A stretch of DNA of 64,000 nucleotides, taken from the NCBI GenBank assembly GCA_016703025.1, contig JADJCV010000004.1, positions 1,987,501 to 2,051,500 on the forward strand, given 5' to 3'. Position 1 is the stretch's first letter, and every line of letters starts with the position of its first letter. Positions 51,722 through 60,554 of this stretch are shown here, piece after piece. The notes beneath the pieces are model-generated. The model had not been told where the DNA came from. It saw only the letters and a program-made list of their open reading frames with translations, and made no database searches. Position numbers and translations under genes: made by a program. Origin of the DNA: Candidatus Avedoeria danica (GTDB lineage Bacteria > Chloroflexota > Anaerolineae > Epilineales > Epilineaceae).

Positions 51722-54289
51722 ATGTCGCGCTCGCCCATCGCCGCGCCCATCGCCGCGCCTACCGCCGCTCCCATCGCCGCGCCCGCCGCCCTGCTGGCGG
51801 TCGTGCTGCTCGCCGCCGCCCACACCCTGTCCGGCGCCCCTGATGCGCGCGCCGCCCGACTGGCCGACGTATGCGGCGCCCTCGCCGGCAACACCACCTG
51901 GACCGCCGCCGGCGGACCGTACGTCACCACGTGCGACATCGCGATTCCCGCCGGCGCCACGCTGACCATCGAGGCCGGAACCATCGTCCAGCTCGGCACC
52001 AGCCACAAGATCGACGTCAGCGGCGTCCTGAACGTCGCCGGCACCTCCGAGCAGCCCGTGCGCTTCGAGAAGGCCGGCACACAGCCGTGGGGCAGCATCC
52101 AACTTCGGACCGGCAGCGGGCCGTCGACCATCACAAATGCGGACATCGGCGGCGGCGGCGCGCTGCGCAAGGAGATGCTCGGCATCGAAACCGACCTCGC
52201 GACGATCACCCGCACCAACATCCACGATACCGCCGGCGTCGGCGTCGAAATCCGTACCGGCGCATCGCCCACACTGCTGGACAACCTCTTCGTCCGCGCC
52301 AGCACGCCCAGCGCCCAGCCCAGCGCCGCGCTGCGCATCCTCGGGGCATCCAAGGCCGAAGTGCGCGGCAACCGCTTCGAGAGCAACCAACAGTACCCGA
52401 TCTACCTCGACGGCGCCGCCAACGCCCTCCTATCGGGCAACCGCTTCGAGTACAACGCCTACAACGCCGTCCTCGTCGCCGGCCACTTCACCGGCCAGAC
52501 AACCCTCCACAACCTCGGCCCGCGCCGCTACGCCTACCACGTCCGCAACCCGCTCTCTGTCCGCAGCGGCGCAGAGCTGACCATCGCCCCCGGCGCAACC
52601 CTCCACTTCTTCAGCGGCAGCGGCCTCGCCGTCGAAGGCACGCTCCGGGCGATCGGGCAGCCGGGCCGCGAGATCCTCTTCAGCGGCGTCGGCGACCCCG
52701 GCCCACCCGGCAAGTGGGGCCAGCTCCGCTTCGCCGACAGCAGCACGGACTTCGACGCACCTTCCTCCACCGGGTCCCGCCTAGAGCACGCCATCCTCGA
52801 ATGGGCCGGCTTCGACCCCAGCGGCGCCCTCCTCATCCAGCGCAGCTCGCCCCGGATCGCCTACGTGACCGTCCGGAACAGCGGCAGCCGCGGCGTCACC
52901 GTCGAGGGCGACGGCGCGCAGCCCGAACTCCTCGGACTGCACATCCACGACTGCATCGCCGAAACGAGCGGCATCGGCCTGCAGGTGCGGGCCGGCGCGC
53001 GCCCGACGCTCCGCTTCTCGACGATCGAGGGCAACTGGCTGGGCGTCGATGTCCGCGCCGGCGCCGTCCCGAACCTGAACGGCCACAACCGCCTGATCGG
53101 CAACGCCACGTTTGCGGTCCGCGCCGACGACATCGACACCGTCTGCGTCCCCGCCCGCGCCAACGACTGGGGCGCGCCCGATGGCCCCCGCGACGGCTCG
53201 ACGCGCCCCGACGCCTGCGACGCCGCCGGTGCGGACCATGCCGGCGCCGGCCAGCTCGTGACGGACGGCGTGGACTACACGCAGTGGGTCGGACAACTAC
53301 TTACACCCTCCATCACCAGCCCGCGCTGCGGCCAGATCGCCGACCCCCGCCCCACCCTGTCCGGCGACGGGCCGGCGGACAGCACCGTCATCCTCTTCGA
53401 CGGCGGCGCGGAGATCGGCCGCACGACGACAGCCGCCGTCGGCGCCGAGGGCGTCGCCCCGTGGACCCTCACCCCGACCCGCGACCTCGCCCCGGGCGGC
53501 CACGCGCTGCAGGCCCGCGCCGAGAACGCCGCCGGCGGCAGCGCGCCGTCCGAGGTCCTCGGCGTCGTCATCGACCCGGAGTCCATCCTGCTCGGCGACC
53601 GGATCGCGATGCGCCAGACGCTCGAGGGCACGCGCTACAGCCAGCCGTACGCCAGCGGCGGCGGCTGCGCCGTCGTCAGCGACGACAGCGCTTGGCAGGT
53701 GTCCATGCACCCCGGCGCGCCGCTCGAACTCCAGTTGGGCGCCCGCTGTCCGTCCGGCGGCACCGTTACGGCGCGCTACCGGGACGCGGACGTGCCGCTC
53801 CAGCCCGGCGACAACGGCCTCTGGACCGGCACGCTGGACATGGCCGACGGGGGAGCGCTCCAGGTGACGGCCACGTGCGGCACCCGGCGCCAGAGCGTCG
53901 ACCTCGGCACGGTGCAGGTCGCCCTGAACGGCTTCGTCCACGACGCGTTCTACGGCGTCGACCGGCGCGTCCAGGGCGCCAAGGTCACGCTCTACCGCTT
54001 CGATGCGGCCATCAACAACTTTCGGGTCTGGAAGGCGTCCGACCACGGCGATCAGACGAACCCGCAAACCACCGGCTTCCTCGGCTGGTACGGCTTCTAC
54101 CCGCCACCCGGCCGCTACCGCGCCGTCGTCAGCGCGTCCGGCTACGCCCAGTTCATCGCGCCGGAAGTGCCGCTCGTCGGCCAGCCGTACCACGTGAACG
54201 TCGCGCTGCAGCCGCTGGCGACGCCGCGCCCGAAACCGGCGGCCATCGTCTACCTGCCGCTCGTGCAGCGATTGGCCACCCGGCCGTGA
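51722..54289 (+). CDS. secreted right-handed beta-helix protein
   Basis: 855 residues, ATG 51722 directly behind GAGGAGG. The n-region is an unusual repeat of SPIAAPIAAPTAAP before the hydrophobic LLAVVLLAAA; cleavage is near ARAARL. Residues ~70-480 are parallel beta-helix coils (GATLTIEAGTIVQLG, AEVRGNRFESNQQYPIYLD, NALLSGNRFEYNAYNAVLV, PRIAYVTVRNSGSRGVTVEG), the fold of pectate-lyase-like and adhesin proteins. Ig-like (TSPRCGQIADPRPTLSGDG) and Cna-B/carboxypeptidase-like (VQGAKVTLYRF...GWYGFYPPPGRYRAVV) domains follow. It ends with IVYLPLVQRLATRP. No catalytic residues could be assigned. The stop overlaps the next start (TGATG). Confidence 0.87.
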   Translation: MSRSPIAAPIAAPTAAPIAAPAALLAVVLLAAAHTLSGAPDARAARLADVCGALAGNTTWTAAGGPYVTTCDIAIPAGATLTIEAGTIVQLGTSHKIDVSGVLNVAGTSEQPVRFEKAGTQPWGSIQLRTGSGPSTITNADIGGGGALRKEMLGIETDLATITRTNIHDTAGVGVEIRTGASPTLLDNLFVRASTPSAQPSAALRILGASKAEVRGNRFESNQQYPIYLDGAANALLSGNRFEYNAYNAVLVAGHFTGQTTLHNLGPRRYAYHVRNPLSVRSGAELTIAPGATLHFFSGSGLAVEGTLRAIGQPGREILFSGVGDPGPPGKWGQLRFADSSTDFDAPSSTGSRLEHAILEWAGFDPSGALLIQRSSPRIAYVTVRNSGSRGVTVEGDGAQPELLGLHIHDCIAETSGIGLQVRAGARPTLRFSTIEGNWLGVDVRAGAVPNLNGHNRLIGNATFAVRADDIDTVCVPARANDWGAPDGPRDGSTRPDACDAAGADHAGAGQLVTDGVDYTQWVGQLLTPSITSPRCGQIADPRPTLSGDGPADSTVILFDGGAEIGRTTTAAVGAEGVAPWTLTPTRDLAPGGHALQARAENAAGGSAPSEVLGVVIDPESILLGDRIAMRQTLEGTRYSQPYASGGGCAVVSDDSAWQVSMHPGAPLELQLGARCPSGGTVTARYRDADVPLQPGDNGLWTGTLDMADGGALQVTATCGTRRQSVDLGTVQVALNGFVHDAFYGVDRRVQGAKVTLYRFDAAINNFRVWKASDHGDQTNPQTTGFLGWYGFYPPPGRYRAVVSASGYAQFIAPEVPLVGQPYHVNVALQPLATPRPKPAAIVYLPLVQRLATRP

Positions 54290-54915
54290 TGAGCCCGATC
54301 GCCCGTCGCTTTTTCGGCTGCGGGCTGCCGTTCGTCCTCGCCGTCGGAGCGCTCGCCACGTGCGGCCTTCTCTTCTTCAGCAGCCGCGTCGTCATCCACA
54401 TGGTCACGATGCCGGACGACGGGATGGCGCCGCTGCTCGAGAAGGGCGACGAGGTCTTCACGACGAACACCCTGATCTGGTCGTCCGAACCGCTGCGCGG
54501 CATGGTCGCATGCCTCGACCGGCCGGAAGGCTTCACGTTCCGCCGCATCGTCGCGCTGCCGGGCGACCGCGTGGCCGTCGCGGGCGGGATCGTCCTCGTC
54601 GACGGCGTGCCGCACGACCCCGCCCGGAACAAGCGCGGCACCGGGCCCGACCAGCCGGAGATCACGCTGGCCGCGGGGCAGTACTTCGTCGTCGCCGACG
54701 ACCGTGATGCCGCGGACAGCCGGCAGTGGGGGGCGATCGCGCGGAGCGACCTCGTCGGAGAACCGCAGTACTACAACCGGAGCGGCGTCGGCAATCGGAT
54801 CCTCTTGGGCCGCACCGGGGGCACCGGCATCGACCGCGACTGGCTCGTCGGCCCCGAGCAGGTCAAGCGCAGCGCCGCCGCCACCGCAACCGCCGAGGCC
54901 GAGCGCCGCCCGTGA
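54289..54915 (+). CDS. signal peptidase I homologue without catalytic residues
   Basis: 208 residues with one N-terminal membrane anchor (GLPFVLAVGALATCGLLFF) and the S26 peptidase fold. The conserved boxes are recognisable but altered. The Ser box S-M-x-P reads DDGMAPLLEKGD, with Gly45 in place of the nucleophile, and the Lys box K-R-x-x-x-L-P-G-D reads RRIVALPGDRV, with Arg85 in place of the general base. The GDNRxxSxDSR box survives as ADDRDAADSRQWGAI. Such inactive homologues (for example SipA of streptococcal pili, by general knowledge) act as chaperones for surface protein assembly. It overlaps the beta-helix gene upstream and the MgtE gene downstream (GTGA). Confidence 0.82.
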   Translation: MSPIARRFFGCGLPFVLAVGALATCGLLFFSSRVVIHMVTMPDDGMAPLLEKGDEVFTTNTLIWSSEPLRGMVACLDRPEGFTFRRIVALPGDRVAVAGGIVLVDGVPHDPARNKRGTGPDQPEITLAAGQYFVVADDRDAADSRQWGAIARSDLVGEPQYYNRSGVGNRILLGRTGGTGIDRDWLVGPEQVKRSAAATATAEAERRP

Positions 54916-56411
54916 CGGCCGCCCTTCACCGGCCGCCGCCCCGCCACCTCGACGACACGCTGGCCGCGCCGCCGACCCTGGCCGAGGCCGCGCGCGCCGA
55001 CACCGCCGCCCAGGTGAAGGCGGCGGCCGAGTCGGGCGACATGGACGAGGCGTTCCGGCTCGTGGCGACGGCGCTCGAGGCGCGCGACATCGAAACCGTC
55101 GCGGCGTCCCTCTCCGCACTGCGCCCGCCGGACCGCGTCGACGTCTTCGAGAACTTCGACCTCGACGACCAGCGACAGATCATCGACGAGCTGGACGACG
55201 AGGAGGCGGCCGAGATCCTCGAGGAGCTCGACGACGAGGAGGCGGCCGAGGTCGCCGAGGGCCTCTCGACGGAGCAGTTGGCGCCGATCCTCGACCTCAT
55301 GGAGTCCGACGAGGCGGCCGACCTGCTGAACGACCTGCCGCCGGCCCAGATGGCCGAGTTGCTCGAGGGGATGGACGACGCGGCCGAGGCCGAGGTCCGG
55401 ACATTGCTCGGGCACCTGGACGACACCGCCGGCGGCCGGATGACGCGCGACTTCGTCGCGCTCGCCGCAGACGACACCGTGGCGGCGTCGATCGAACGGC
55501 TGCGCGCGCTCGAGCCGGGCGAGGAGGCGGCGTACTACCTCTACGTCGGCGACGCCGAGGGCCTTCTCGTCGGGATCGTCAGCTTGCGCCAGATCATCGT
55601 CGCCCCGCCGCGCGCGCGGATCGGCGATCTCATGCATCCGGACGTCATCCGCGTGCACGTCGGTGACGACCAGGAGGCGGCGGCGCAGCTGATGCAGCGC
55701 TACGACCTGCTGGCGCTCCCGGTCGTCGACGCGCACGATCGCCTCGTCGGCGTGATCACGCACGATGACCTCGTCGACGTCCTCGCCGAGGAGGCCACGG
55801 AGGACATGTTCCGCCTCGTCGGCCTCGACGAGGACGAGCGCGCGGACGACGGCATCTTCACGTCCGTCAAGAACCGGCTGCCGTGGCTCGCGCTCAACCT
55901 CGTGACGCAGCTGGCGCTCGTCGCCGTGCTCGCCGGCTTCCAGGGAACGCTGGACAAGGTCGTCATCCTGTCCCTCCTGTTCCCGCTCGTCACCGGCAAC
56001 GGCGGCAACGTCGGCGCGCAGACGACGACGCTCGTCGTTCGTTCCCTGGCCCTCGGCGAGATCGATCGGCAGCAGATCGGGCGGTTGCTGGGCAAGGAGG
56101 TGGCGCAGGGGCTGATCAACGGCATGGCGATCGGCCTGCTGGCGGGCGTCGTGGCGCTGCTGATGAACCACTTCGTCGTCAGCACGCCGGTGTCGCCCGC
56201 GCTGATCGGCGGCGCCGTGTTCCTGGCGATGGCGCTCAACCTGGCCGCCGGCGGCCTGGCCGGCGTCGTCATGCCGCTCACGCTCGAGCGCCTCGGCATC
56301 GACCCCGCCGTGGCATCCGCCGTGTTCGTGACGACGGTCACGGACACGATGGGCGCGCTCCTCTTCATCGGCATCTTCAACCTGCTATCCGCCGCGCTCG
56401 GCCTCGCCTGA
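54912..56411 (+). CDS. mgtE: MgtE-family magnesium transporter
   Basis: 499 residues from GTG 54912, overlapping the preceding stop. Order: N-domain of acidic helical repeats (EEAAEILEELDDEEAAEVAE, ILDLMESDEAADLLNDLP), two CBS domains (~175-300, IGDLMHPDVIRVHVGDD and LPVVDAHDRLVGVITHDDL), the plug helix, then five membrane helices. These include the signature GNGGNVGAQTTTLVVRSLALGEI and the pore Asp in FVTTVTDTMGALLF. It mediates Mg2+ influx gated by cytoplasmic Mg2+ binding to the N and CBS domains. The length is about 50 residues above average because of an N-terminal extension. Confidence 0.93.
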   Translation: MTAALHRPPPRHLDDTLAAPPTLAEAARADTAAQVKAAAESGDMDEAFRLVATALEARDIETVAASLSALRPPDRVDVFENFDLDDQRQIIDELDDEEAAEILEELDDEEAAEVAEGLSTEQLAPILDLMESDEAADLLNDLPPAQMAELLEGMDDAAEAEVRTLLGHLDDTAGGRMTRDFVALAADDTVAASIERLRALEPGEEAAYYLYVGDAEGLLVGIVSLRQIIVAPPRARIGDLMHPDVIRVHVGDDQEAAAQLMQRYDLLALPVVDAHDRLVGVITHDDLVDVLAEEATEDMFRLVGLDEDERADDGIFTSVKNRLPWLALNLVTQLALVAVLAGFQGTLDKVVILSLLFPLVTGNGGNVGAQTTTLVVRSLALGEIDRQQIGRLLGKEVAQGLINGMAIGLLAGVVALLMNHFVVSTPVSPALIGGAVFLAMALNLAAGGLAGVVMPLTLERLGIDPAVASAVFVTTVTDTMGALLFIGIFNLLSAALGLA

Positions 56412-56438
56412 GGCCGGTCCCGCCCGAATCGACGAGCC

Positions 56439-57284
56439 ATGATCCTCTCGACCTACGACTACGGCGACGAAACCCCCGCCACCCAGCTCACCCCCCGCCA
56501 GCTCCGCGCCGCCCTCGCCGACCGGGGCGGCACGCTCTGGGTGGACGTCCGCGCCCCGACGGACGCGGACGCCGCCGTCCTGGCCACGTCCCTCCGCCTG
56601 CCGCCGCCCGTCGTGGCCTGGCTGTGCCACGCCGCCCCGCGGCCGGACGTGCCGCCCGCCGACAACGTCACCGTCGCCACGCTCGTCGACGTCGGCGGCG
56701 AGCTCGACATCGTCCTCGGCCCCAACCTCGTCGTGACGCGCGACCGCGGCAGCCGGAGCCACGCCGAGCACCTCGCCCCGGCCGGCGCGGCGCCGCCGCT
56801 CCAGTCCGGCGCCGACGGCTTGGCGGCCCATCTCGTGAGGCTCGGCGCCGCCAACCTCGAAGCGGCATCCGCCACGCTCAGCGGCACGGTCGCCGCCGCC
56901 CTCACCGACGCCGCGCGCCGGCCGGGCGAGGCCGGCACGGCGCTGCACACCGTCCAACGCCGCGCCGCCGCGCTGGCCGACGCCGTCGCCGCCGACCAGG
57001 CGGCGGCCCATACGCTGCGGGCCGCCGGGCAGGTGCGCGACGCCGCGCGCACGGCGCTGGACGGCGTGCTGGTCGAGCTGGCGGACACGGCGTCCGACGT
57101 CCAGGCCGCCGTGGATCGGGTGCGGTCGGCAGCGCCGAGCGCGGAGTTGCTGGCGCTGGCGGCGATTGCGCGGGACATCGCTTTCATCAAGTGGGCCATG
57201 ATCATCCGGTTCGTGCTCCGGATCGTGGTCATCATCGGCTTGGTGGGGTGGTTCCTGAACGGAATGCCCGGCTGGCCGCGATGA
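56439..57284 (+). CDS. possible divergent CorA-like membrane protein
   Basis: 281 residues. The N-terminal part (GGTLWVDVRAPTDADAAVLA and LDIVLGPNLVVTRDRG) resembles the alpha/beta domain of CorA transporters. A long Ala-rich helical region (LHTVQRRAAALADAVAADQ) corresponds to the stalk, and one C-terminal membrane helix (FVLRIVVIIGLVGWFL) ends in NGMPGWPR. The GMN pore motif and second helix of CorA are not evident, so transport is doubtful. It starts 27 bp after mgtE, so an accessory role in divalent-cation uptake is a reasonable but unproven reading. Confidence 0.6.
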   Translation: MILSTYDYGDETPATQLTPRQLRAALADRGGTLWVDVRAPTDADAAVLATSLRLPPPVVAWLCHAAPRPDVPPADNVTVATLVDVGGELDIVLGPNLVVTRDRGSRSHAEHLAPAGAAPPLQSGADGLAAHLVRLGAANLEAASATLSGTVAAALTDAARRPGEAGTALHTVQRRAAALADAVAADQAAAHTLRAAGQVRDAARTALDGVLVELADTASDVQAAVDRVRSAAPSAELLALAAIARDIAFIKWAMIIRFVLRIVVIIGLVGWFLNGMPGWPR

Positions 57285-57287
57285 GTT

Positions 57288-57331
57288 TGGTATAACATTG
57301 GCCGGCAGCCACTGCATGGGCCGGCAGCCAC
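57288..57331 (+). promoter_or_regulatory. extended -10 promoter and leader direct repeat
   Basis: TGGTATAAC (57288-57296) is an extended -10 box that overlaps nothing coding. The leader right after it contains a 12-base direct repeat GCCGGCAGCCAC (57301-57312 and 57320-57331), a possible regulator site. The next gene starts at 57399. Confidence 0.45.
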
Positions 57332-57398
57332 CGGCGCGACCGATCCCGGCCGGCTTCGACCCACGGAATCGTCCTTCCCCAACCCTTCTGGAGACAGC

Positions 57399-57767
57399 AT
57401 GTCGACCGACTACGCCCTCCGCGACCCAAGCGACTACGTCCACGAGCAGAAGTACCTGACGGCGCGCATGCTCGAGATCGAGGCCGGCCTCGGCCGCGTG
57501 GCCGCCGAGACCGGCACGCCGACGCCGATCACCGAGCGGCTCGACACGCTCGACCGGGCGCGCGAGCTCGTGGCGGACATGTACAAGCAGGTCCAGATCC
57601 GCTCGCTGGAGGCGGCCGTCGCGGCGCAGATGACGTGGCTCGACGGCGTCGACGCGCGCCAGACGCGCACGGACGGTGAGCCCAAGAACGTCATGACACG
57701 CGTCGAGGTCGACCGGGCGCTGTTGAACGACATCCTGGCGGGGTGGCGCGCGTCTCAGGCACGCTAG
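57399..57767 (+). CDS. small soluble protein of unknown function
   Basis: 122 residues, ATG 57399 behind CTGGAGA. It has no signal peptide or membrane segment. The sequence is mostly helical by composition (TARMLEIEAGLGRVAAE, ARELVADMYKQVQIRSLEAA), with an acidic N-terminus. No family is recognised. It precedes the glycerate kinase gene by three bases and probably shares its transcript from the extended -10 promoter upstream. Confidence 0.7.
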   Translation: MSTDYALRDPSDYVHEQKYLTARMLEIEAGLGRVAAETGTPTPITERLDTLDRARELVADMYKQVQIRSLEAAVAAQMTWLDGVDARQTRTDGEPKNVMTRVEVDRALLNDILAGWRASQAR

Positions 57768-57770
57768 GGC

Positions 57771-59315
57771 GTGCTCGATCGCATCCGGCGGGACGCCGCG
57801 CGCGACATCCTGGCGGCGGCGCTGCGCGCGGTGGATGCCGGCGACGCGGTCCGGCGCGCGCTGACGATCGACGGCGACCGCTTGCACGTCGGCGGGCGAC
57901 CGCCGCACGGGGCGCACGTCACGCCGGACGGGCGCACGGACGTGGGCCGTCACGACGTCCACGACACGGCCCACGTCCAGGATGGCCGGCGGGACGAGGC
58001 TGGCCATCCGCTCCGCGACGTCAACGACGTCGGCCGACTCACCCACGACCCCACCGCCATCGACCTTGCGGCAGTCGACCTTGCGGCAGTCGACCGCATC
58101 TTCGTCGTCGCCGCCGGCAAGGCGGCGCGGCCGATGGTCGAGGCGGCAGAGGACGTCCTGGGCGGCCGGGTCCACGCCGGCATCGGCGTCGGCGGGTCCG
58201 ACGCACGCGGAACGACGGCCTCCACGACGTTCTACAGCGGTGGCCACCCGCTCCCCAACCCATCCAGCCTGATGGCCGCGCGCCACATCCAGCGCCTCCT
58301 GGCCGACACGACGGCGCGCGACCTCGTCCTCGTCCTCCTCTCCGGCGGCGCTTCGGCGATGCTCGAGCTGCCGCCCGGCCGGCTGCCGCTCATCGAGATC
58401 GCTGCGGCCGCGAGCACGCTGCTCTCGTGCGGCGCCGCCATCGACGAGGTGAACGCCGTCCGCAAGCACCTCTCGGCCGTCAAGGGCGGCGGCCTGCTGC
58501 GCCTCGCCGCCCCGGCCCGCGTGATCACGCTGGCCATCAGCGACGTGATCACGCCGCCCGGCGGCGACGAGGCGGCGACGATCGGCAGCGGCCCGGCGTC
58601 ACCCGACCCGACGACGTTCGCCGACGCCGGCGCGGTCCTGAGCCGCTACGACCTCTGGGGAGCGCTGCCCGCCGCGCTCGGCGACCACATGCGCGCCGGC
58701 ATGGCCGGCCACATCGCCGACACGCTCAAGCCCGGCGACCCGCTGGCATCCCTGGCCGCGTACCGCGTGATCGCCGACGGGTCGACGGCCGTCGCCGGGG
58801 CTGCCGCCCATGCGACCCACCTCGGCTACGCCCCGCTCGTCGTGACGACCCGCCTCACGGGCGAAGCGCGCGAAGTCGGCCGCGTCCTCGCCGCCATCGC
58901 CCTCGAGTGCCGGGCCGACGCGCGGCCCGCCCGCCCGCCGGCCTGCCTGATCGCTGCCGGCGAGACGACGGTCACGCTGCGCCGCCTCGGCGGCACCGGC
59001 GGCCGCAACCGCGAGGTCGCGCTGGCCGCCGCCCTCGCCCTCGACGGCGCCGACGGCATCACGCTCGCCACGCTCGCCACGGACGGCACGGACGCCACGC
59101 CCGGCGCGGCCGGCGCCGTCGTCGACGGCACGACCGCCGCCCGCGCCGCCGCCCTCGGCCGCGACGCCCGCGCCGCGCTCGATCGCCACGACAGCGGTCC
59201 GATCCTGGCCGCCCTGGACGACGCGATCGTCACGGGACCGACCGGCACGAACGTCGGCGACGTCACGATCGTCCTCGTCGACGCCAGGCCTTCGTCGCTC
59301 GACGCCGCGCCGTGA
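57771..59315 (+). CDS. glycerate 2-kinase (GckA/MOFRL family) with an insertion
   Basis: 514 residues against about 430-450 usual. It phosphorylates D-glycerate at position 2 with ATP. Family blocks are intact: VVAAGKAARPMVEAAE, SGGHPLPNPSS, LLSGGASAMLELP, EVNAVRKHLSAVKGGGL, then the MOFRL C-domain GGTGGRNREVALAAALA and TGPTGTNVGDVTIVLV. The excess is an insertion at residues ~43-105 rich in Asp, His and Arg (GRHDVHDTAHVQDG), ending in a perfect 15-base tandem repeat (58061-58090; LAAVDLAAVD). GTG 57771 lies three bases after the previous stop. Its stop overlaps the GTG of a glycosyltransferase. Confidence 0.9.
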   Translation: MLDRIRRDAARDILAAALRAVDAGDAVRRALTIDGDRLHVGGRPPHGAHVTPDGRTDVGRHDVHDTAHVQDGRRDEAGHPLRDVNDVGRLTHDPTAIDLAAVDLAAVDRIFVVAAGKAARPMVEAAEDVLGGRVHAGIGVGGSDARGTTASTTFYSGGHPLPNPSSLMAARHIQRLLADTTARDLVLVLLSGGASAMLELPPGRLPLIEIAAAASTLLSCGAAIDEVNAVRKHLSAVKGGGLLRLAAPARVITLAISDVITPPGGDEAATIGSGPASPDPTTFADAGAVLSRYDLWGALPAALGDHMRAGMAGHIADTLKPGDPLASLAAYRVIADGSTAVAGAAAHATHLGYAPLVVTTRLTGEAREVGRVLAAIALECRADARPARPPACLIAAGETTVTLRRLGGTGGRNREVALAAALALDGADGITLATLATDGTDATPGAAGAVVDGTTAARAAALGRDARAALDRHDSGPILAALDDAIVTGPTGTNVGDVTIVLVDARPSSLDAAP

Positions 59316-60505
59316 GCGTGCCGTCGCCCGTACGACATCGCACCGCGGACGCGCTCCCCGGCGGCCCGGCCGCTCGCCGCAGCGACGGCCCCCGCGTCCT
59401 CCTGTCCGGCTGGTTTGCCGGCCAAACGTTCGGCTCCGGCCAGTACGCCGACCAGCTCGTCGCCGCGCTCGAAGCGCTGCCCGACCCGCCCACCCTCGAC
59501 GTCCGCCGCCCCCGCGCCCGCGGCGCCGTCGCGAAGGTGCGCTTCGAGCAATGGGCGATCCCACGCGCCTCCGCCCGCTGCGACCTCCTCCACGTCCCGT
59601 ACTGGGCGCCGCCCGTGCACCAGCCGGTGCCGACCGTCGTCACCGTCCACGACCTCATCCCCCTCCTCCTCCCGGCCTACCGCACGGACCCCCGCGTCCG
59701 GATCTACACCCGCCTCGTCGCCCTCGCCACCCGCCGCGCCGCCGCCGTCCTGGCCGACTCGGCGCACACCGCGAGCGACGTCGCCCGCCACCTCCGCGTC
59801 CCGCTCGATCGGATCCACACCGTCCCGCTCGGTGTCGCGCCCCGCTTCACCCCGCAGACGCCCGACGCGATCGCGCGCGTCCGCCGGACGCTTGACCTGC
59901 CGCCCCGCTTCGGCCTGTACTACGGCGGCTTCGACCCGCGCAAGAACCTGCCGACGCTCATCGCCGCCTGGAAGCGCGTCTGGGACGAGCACGCCCTGCC
60001 GCTCGTCATCGCCGGCCGCCCGCCGGCGCGCGAGCACGGGTCCGTCCGCGGCGGCCGCCTCGCCGCGGACGGATCGCGTCGGCCACCCAGCGCCCCTTTC
60101 TTCGCCGACCCGCTCGATCTCGCGCACACGATGTCGTTGCCGCCCGAGGCCATCCGCACCGTCGGCCACGTCGCGGACGCCGACCTCCCGCCGCTCCTCG
60201 CCGCCGCCGATTTCTTCGCCTACCCCTCGACGTACGAAGGCTTCGGCCTCCCGCCCCTCGAAGCCATGGCGTGCGGCACGCCGGTCGCCGTCGCGGACGC
60301 GACGAGCCTGCCGGAGGTCGTCGGGGACGCGGGGCTGCGGATCGCCGCGGGCGATGTGGCGGCATGGGCGGCAGGCCTTGGGGCGTTGGCGGGCGACACG
60401 GAACAGCGCGCACGCCTGGCGGGGCTCGGCCTGGCGCGGGCGGCGACGTTCACGTGGTCGCGCGCAGCCGCGCAGACGCTCGACGTGTACCGGGCGGTAC
60501 GTTGA
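59312..60505 (+). CDS. GT4-family glycosyltransferase
   Basis: 397 residues from GTG 59312 (GTGA overlap with the kinase stop). The fold is GT-B: an N-domain with LLSGWFAGQTFGSGQYADQL and TVVTVHDLIPLLLP, and a C-domain with YYGGFDPRKNLPTLIAAW. The donor-site signature EGFGLPPLEAMACGTPVA carries both conserved Glu (E-x7-E), and SLPEVVGDAGL follows. It would transfer a hexose from a nucleotide sugar in glycolipid or exopolysaccharide synthesis. There is no membrane anchor. The donor and acceptor cannot be deduced, but the second glycosyltransferase next door suggests one pathway. Confidence 0.88.
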   Translation: MSVPSPVRHRTADALPGGPAARRSDGPRVLLSGWFAGQTFGSGQYADQLVAALEALPDPPTLDVRRPRARGAVAKVRFEQWAIPRASARCDLLHVPYWAPPVHQPVPTVVTVHDLIPLLLPAYRTDPRVRIYTRLVALATRRAAAVLADSAHTASDVARHLRVPLDRIHTVPLGVAPRFTPQTPDAIARVRRTLDLPPRFGLYYGGFDPRKNLPTLIAAWKRVWDEHALPLVIAGRPPAREHGSVRGGRLAADGSRRPPSAPFFADPLDLAHTMSLPPEAIRTVGHVADADLPPLLAAADFFAYPSTYEGFGLPPLEAMACGTPVAVADATSLPEVVGDAGLRIAAGDVAAWAAGLGALAGDTEQRARLAGLGLARAATFTWSRAAAQTLDVYRAVR

Positions 60506-60554
60506 CCGGTCCCGCGCCCCCCGGTCGCACCCGCAGTTGCAGTACCATCCCCCC

